This document shows, in pieces, positions 32,266 through 34,385 of a stretch of DNA of 34,385 nucleotides. Positions within the stretch are counted from its first letter, which is position 1. Every line of letters starts with the position of its first letter. Both the position numbers and the translations under genes were made by a program. The stretch is taken from contig CAYGJB010000011.1 in NCBI GenBank assembly GCA_964350195.1, positions 1 through 34,385 of the forward strand, given 5' to 3'. The notes under the pieces were generated by a model. The model did not search any database and was not told where the DNA came from. It was given only the letters and a program-made list of their open reading frames with translations. The DNA comes from JAJCZB01 sp964350195. GTDB lineage: Bacteria > Babelota > Babeliae > Babelales > Vermiphilaceae.

Positions 32266-33117
32266 TTATCTCATATAATGGTGGCACGATAGAAAATGAT
32301 AGCCTTTATCTTTGAGAGCATTAAGCTTTCCAAGAGGAATGTTATCCCATTTTAAATGGCGTATTTTTACTTTATCGCTTTGTGCAAAGACATAATTAAA
32401 ATAGAGTTCATATTCTACGCACATGCATGAACGAAATAGTTCGCTTTTGTCCACAGCATTACAAAAAACAAGCCAAGGCTCTTGATTATGAGCATTTTTA
32501 ATATCATCAAAGAGGGCGGTTACTACATTTTTCTGGTGAAGCATATGATGAGAAATACCAGAATATTGTGGAAAAATTTTCTTCCATCCTGGTAGAACTT
32601 TTTCGTTATGAGCAAAATAAGCATGAGTATGCTCTGATCCAGGATTATAAAGGCCAGCCCCTGTTTCATCATCTTGAAATGATACAGGTCTTAAGAATAT
32701 AGTGTCGGCATCCAAAATTAACACATTTTTTGATATATCTGGTATCACAAGAGAGCTATATATTTTAAGGAATTGTTGATATATCCATCCTATTCTAGTC
32801 TTGGGATGATTCAAAAAATTTTGTGCCTCTTCTTCATTTTTAAATATTTCATAAGCAATAGTTTCTTTGGTAAAAGGATATTTTTTTTCATCGAACCACT
32901 CTGCCTTATCTGTTAATGGCTCAGCAGAAACAGTAATTATTCGACGAACATTTTTTACATTTTTACGAGCACCATCAATAGCCATATCAAGAGTTATTTT
33001 ATCTTTTGGGTGGCAGGGAATAACCACATCGATTGGATCAAAAGTGAATTCGAATGCCTTCGTATATCCTATCACACTAAGTATTGCCATAAGGCCTAAT
33101 TTGAGGAACATTTTCAT
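32266..33117 (-). CDS. Secreted DUF6492-type GT-A glycosyltransferase (tandem copy A)
   Basis: 283 residues. Signal peptide MKMFLKLGLMAILSVIGYTKA with cleavage after TKA at 21, followed by FEFTFDPIDVVIPCH. Motifs: RRIITVSAEPL, AEWFDEK, GWIYQQFLK at 110-118, D136-A-D138 in LDADTIFLRP, GAGLYNPG and YSGISHHML. The ATG overlaps the stop of gmd copy 2 (ATGA), and AAGGAA lies just upstream inside the gmd 3' end, so translation is coupled. The downstream neighbour is a tandem duplicate. The two differ mainly in the middle helix (residues about 180-220) and in the last approximately 25 residues. Confidence 0.87.
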   Translation of the reverse strand: MKMFLKLGLMAILSVIGYTKAFEFTFDPIDVVIPCHPKDKITLDMAIDGARKNVKNVRRIITVSAEPLTDKAEWFDEKKYPFTKETIAYEIFKNEEEAQNFLNHPKTRIGWIYQQFLKIYSSLVIPDISKNVLILDADTIFLRPVSFQDDETGAGLYNPGSEHTHAYFAHNEKVLPGWKKIFPQYSGISHHMLHQKNVVTALFDDIKNAHNQEPWLVFCNAVDKSELFRSCMCVEYELYFNYVFAQSDKVKIRHLKWDNIPLGKLNALKDKGYHFLSCHHYMR

Positions 33118-34208
33118 TTTAATTTCCTTATATCTTCTTGCACCATAATTTTAATTAACTCTTCGAATGAAGTTTTTGGTTTCCAAAAAAATGCATTTGA
33201 AGCTTTTGATGAGTCTCCTACGGTAATGTCAACTTCTGTTGGCCTGAAATAAGCAGGATCTACTTTTATAAGTAATTTTCCAGTCGATTGATCATATCCC
33301 ACTTCATCTTTTCCTGTATTTTTCCATTGTATGCGAGCACCGATCTCTTTATACGCAAGCTCAACAAACTCTCGAATTGTATGGGCTTGTCCCGTAGCAA
33401 TGACGTAATCGTCAGGATGATCTTGCTGTAGAATGAGCCACATTGCCTCTACGTAATCTTTTGCATATCCCCAATCCCTTTGAGCATCTAAATTGCCAAG
33501 TCGAAGAACTTCGTTACTACTTTTATATGCTTTTGCAACGGCCTTTGTGATTTTTCTTGTTACAAAAGCTTCTCCTCGAAGTGGTGACTCGTGATTGAAT
33601 AAGATGCCACTACAGGCAAATATGCCATGACTTTCACGATAATTTCTTGTTATCCAATGTCCGAATAATTTTGCAATTCCATAGGGTGAGCGGGGATGAA
33701 AGGGAGTTTCTTCTGTTTGAGGTATTTGTGTAGTTTTACCAAACATTTCACTTGAAGATGCTTGATAGAAGCGAATATCATTTTTTTTGTCTATTTTTAC
33801 AATTGCCTCCAAAATTCTGAGAACTCCAATGGCATTAACATCGGCAGTATATTCTGGAGTGTCAAAAGAAACTGATACATTGCTTTGGGCGGCTAAATTA
33901 TATACTTCACGGGGATTAATATTCTGAAGAAGTGCGATAATGCTGCCAATATCGCTTAGATCTCCCGAATGAATAAAGAATCTATCTTTATATTTTTCAT
34001 CAGTAAGTAAATATTCTAATCGCTTAGTGTTTGAGCTGGACGCTCTTCTTTTTACTCCATGTACTTCGTATTCTTTCTCTAATAAAAATTCTGCAAGATA
34101 CGTACCATCTTGGCCGGTAACACCAAATATAAGAGCTTTTTTTGCTGTTGGCGATATGTATGATGGCATTAAGAGGAAAATAAAAACAATTTGAAGAGCT
34201 TGCTTCAT
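33114..34208 (-). CDS. gmd: GDP-mannose 4,6-dehydratase, copy 2, with signal peptide
   Basis: 364 residues. Rossmann GVTGQDG at 29-35, QASSSEMFG with the catalytic Ser-Glu, and YGIAK with the catalytic Tyr/Lys are intact, so the enzyme should be active. The family normally begins just before the Rossmann strand; here there are about 22 extra residues: Lys2, a core ALQIVFIFLLMPSYI, then SPTAKK. The first ATG has a strong GGGAG site 5 nt upstream. The only internal ATG (residue 14) follows a pyrimidine-rich stretch with no ribosome site, so the signal form is the probable product. It is the first gene of the four-gene unit F. It differs from copy 1 at many positions, so it is not a recent duplicate. 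Confidence 0.95.
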   Translation of the reverse strand: MKQALQIVFIFLLMPSYISPTAKKALIFGVTGQDGTYLAEFLLEKEYEVHGVKRRASSSNTKRLEYLLTDEKYKDRFFIHSGDLSDIGSIIALLQNINPREVYNLAAQSNVSVSFDTPEYTADVNAIGVLRILEAIVKIDKKNDIRFYQASSSEMFGKTTQIPQTEETPFHPRSPYGIAKLFGHWITRNYRESHGIFACSGILFNHESPLRGEAFVTRKITKAVAKAYKSSNEVLRLGNLDAQRDWGYAKDYVEAMWLILQQDHPDDYVIATGQAHTIREFVELAYKEIGARIQWKNTGKDEVGYDQSTGKLLIKVDPAYFRPTEVDITVGDSSKASNAFFWKPKTSFEELIKIMVQEDIRKLK

Positions 34209-34385
34209 TTCGCTCCCTTTTTTTTATCAACAGGCAGATCACTATTTTCTATCATAGTTTGTGTTCAATCTCAAGAAAGAGATTTATCGATTGTACTTTA
34301 TCTTTTTGGGGAGTACATATTTTATGTTATATCGTGAATTAAAGTAATAAGTGCAACTTTTAGGAACATAAAAAGGGGTTAACTG
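34209..34385. other. Upstream region of unit F, window edge
   Basis: There is no gene in these last 177 bases. On the - strand there is a TATGAT box about 30-40 nt before gmd copy 2 without a good -35 box at the right distance, so the promoter of unit F is probably here but cannot be fixed. Confidence 0.35.

Noticed and set aside
31..34357. GTTGCACTTATTA occurs near both ends (31-43; inverted at 34345-34357) and inside gmd copy 1 (about 16155), suggesting a bounding repeat.
   Set aside because: A 13-base match is expected by chance many times in 34 kb, and the flanking bases do not agree.
1..34385. Mobile elements, CRISPR arrays, tRNA or rRNA genes.
   Set aside because: None could be recognised: no transposase or integrase motif, no regular repeats, no cloverleaf-like sequence.

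Overview
The window looks like a stretch of chromosome from a low-GC, Gram-negative-type bacterium that probably lives inside a eukaryotic host cell. A Dependentiae (TM6)/Babeliae-like symbiont of protists fits best. This is inference: core genes are few (MnmG, MraY), and the argument rests on low GC, tight packing, an amino-acid permease, many small secreted proteins of unknown family, and a very large set of glycosyltransferases carrying signal peptides. There is no rRNA, tRNA, CRISPR array, transposase or phage gene. A database search of MnmG and MraY would settle the lineage.

Layout. Positions 1-421 hold no convincing gene. 422-9167 is mixed housekeeping and accessory sequence: a secreted hypothetical protein, mnmG (tRNA modification), two secreted helical hypothetical proteins, mraY (lipid I synthesis), an APC permease, a HIT-family hydrolase/phosphorylase and a GT-C membrane glycosyltransferase. 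From about 9274 to 34208 nearly every gene concerns sugars, in six transcription units: (A) + strand 9274-19688: a WecB-WecC fusion, a bi-domain oxidoreductase, manC, fcl, gmd, a GT2, a methyltransferase-like protein and a GT32; (B) - strand 22435-19685: a membrane-anchored TPR-glycosyltransferase and a second methyltransferase-like protein; (C) + strand 22580-27076, behind a near-consensus promoter: GT32, an unassigned GT-A-like protein, two GT2 and a GT6 (ABO/alpha-galactosyltransferase family); (D) - strand 28703-27315: a UDP-glucose 6-dehydrogenase; (E) + strand 28774-30456: a methyltransferase fused to a GT11-like fucosyltransferase; (F) - strand 34208-30459: a second gmd, two DUF6492-type glycosyltransferases and an exostosin-like protein.

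The striking point is location. Enzymes that are normally cytosolic (ManC, Fcl, two Gmd, UDP-glucose dehydrogenase), nearly all the glycosyltransferases and all the methyltransferase-like proteins start with a short, basic, hydrophobic, signal-peptide-like extension placed before the usual first residue of the family. Only the WecB-WecC fusion and the bi-domain oxidoreductase clearly lack one. No flippase, polymerase, ABC exporter or undecaprenyl-phosphate initiating transferase is present, so this is not a standard O-antigen or capsule locus. Since GTP, NADP(H), SAM and nucleotide sugars are absent from a periplasm, the simplest hypothesis is that a complete glycan-synthesis kit (GDP-fucose and UDP-glucuronate production plus GT2, GT6, GT11-like, GT32, GT47-like and DUF6492 transferases) is exported into the host cell, where these substrates exist. 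That would be a secreted host-glycosylation or glycan-mimicry system. The signal-peptide pattern is seen in the sequence; the destination and purpose are inferred.
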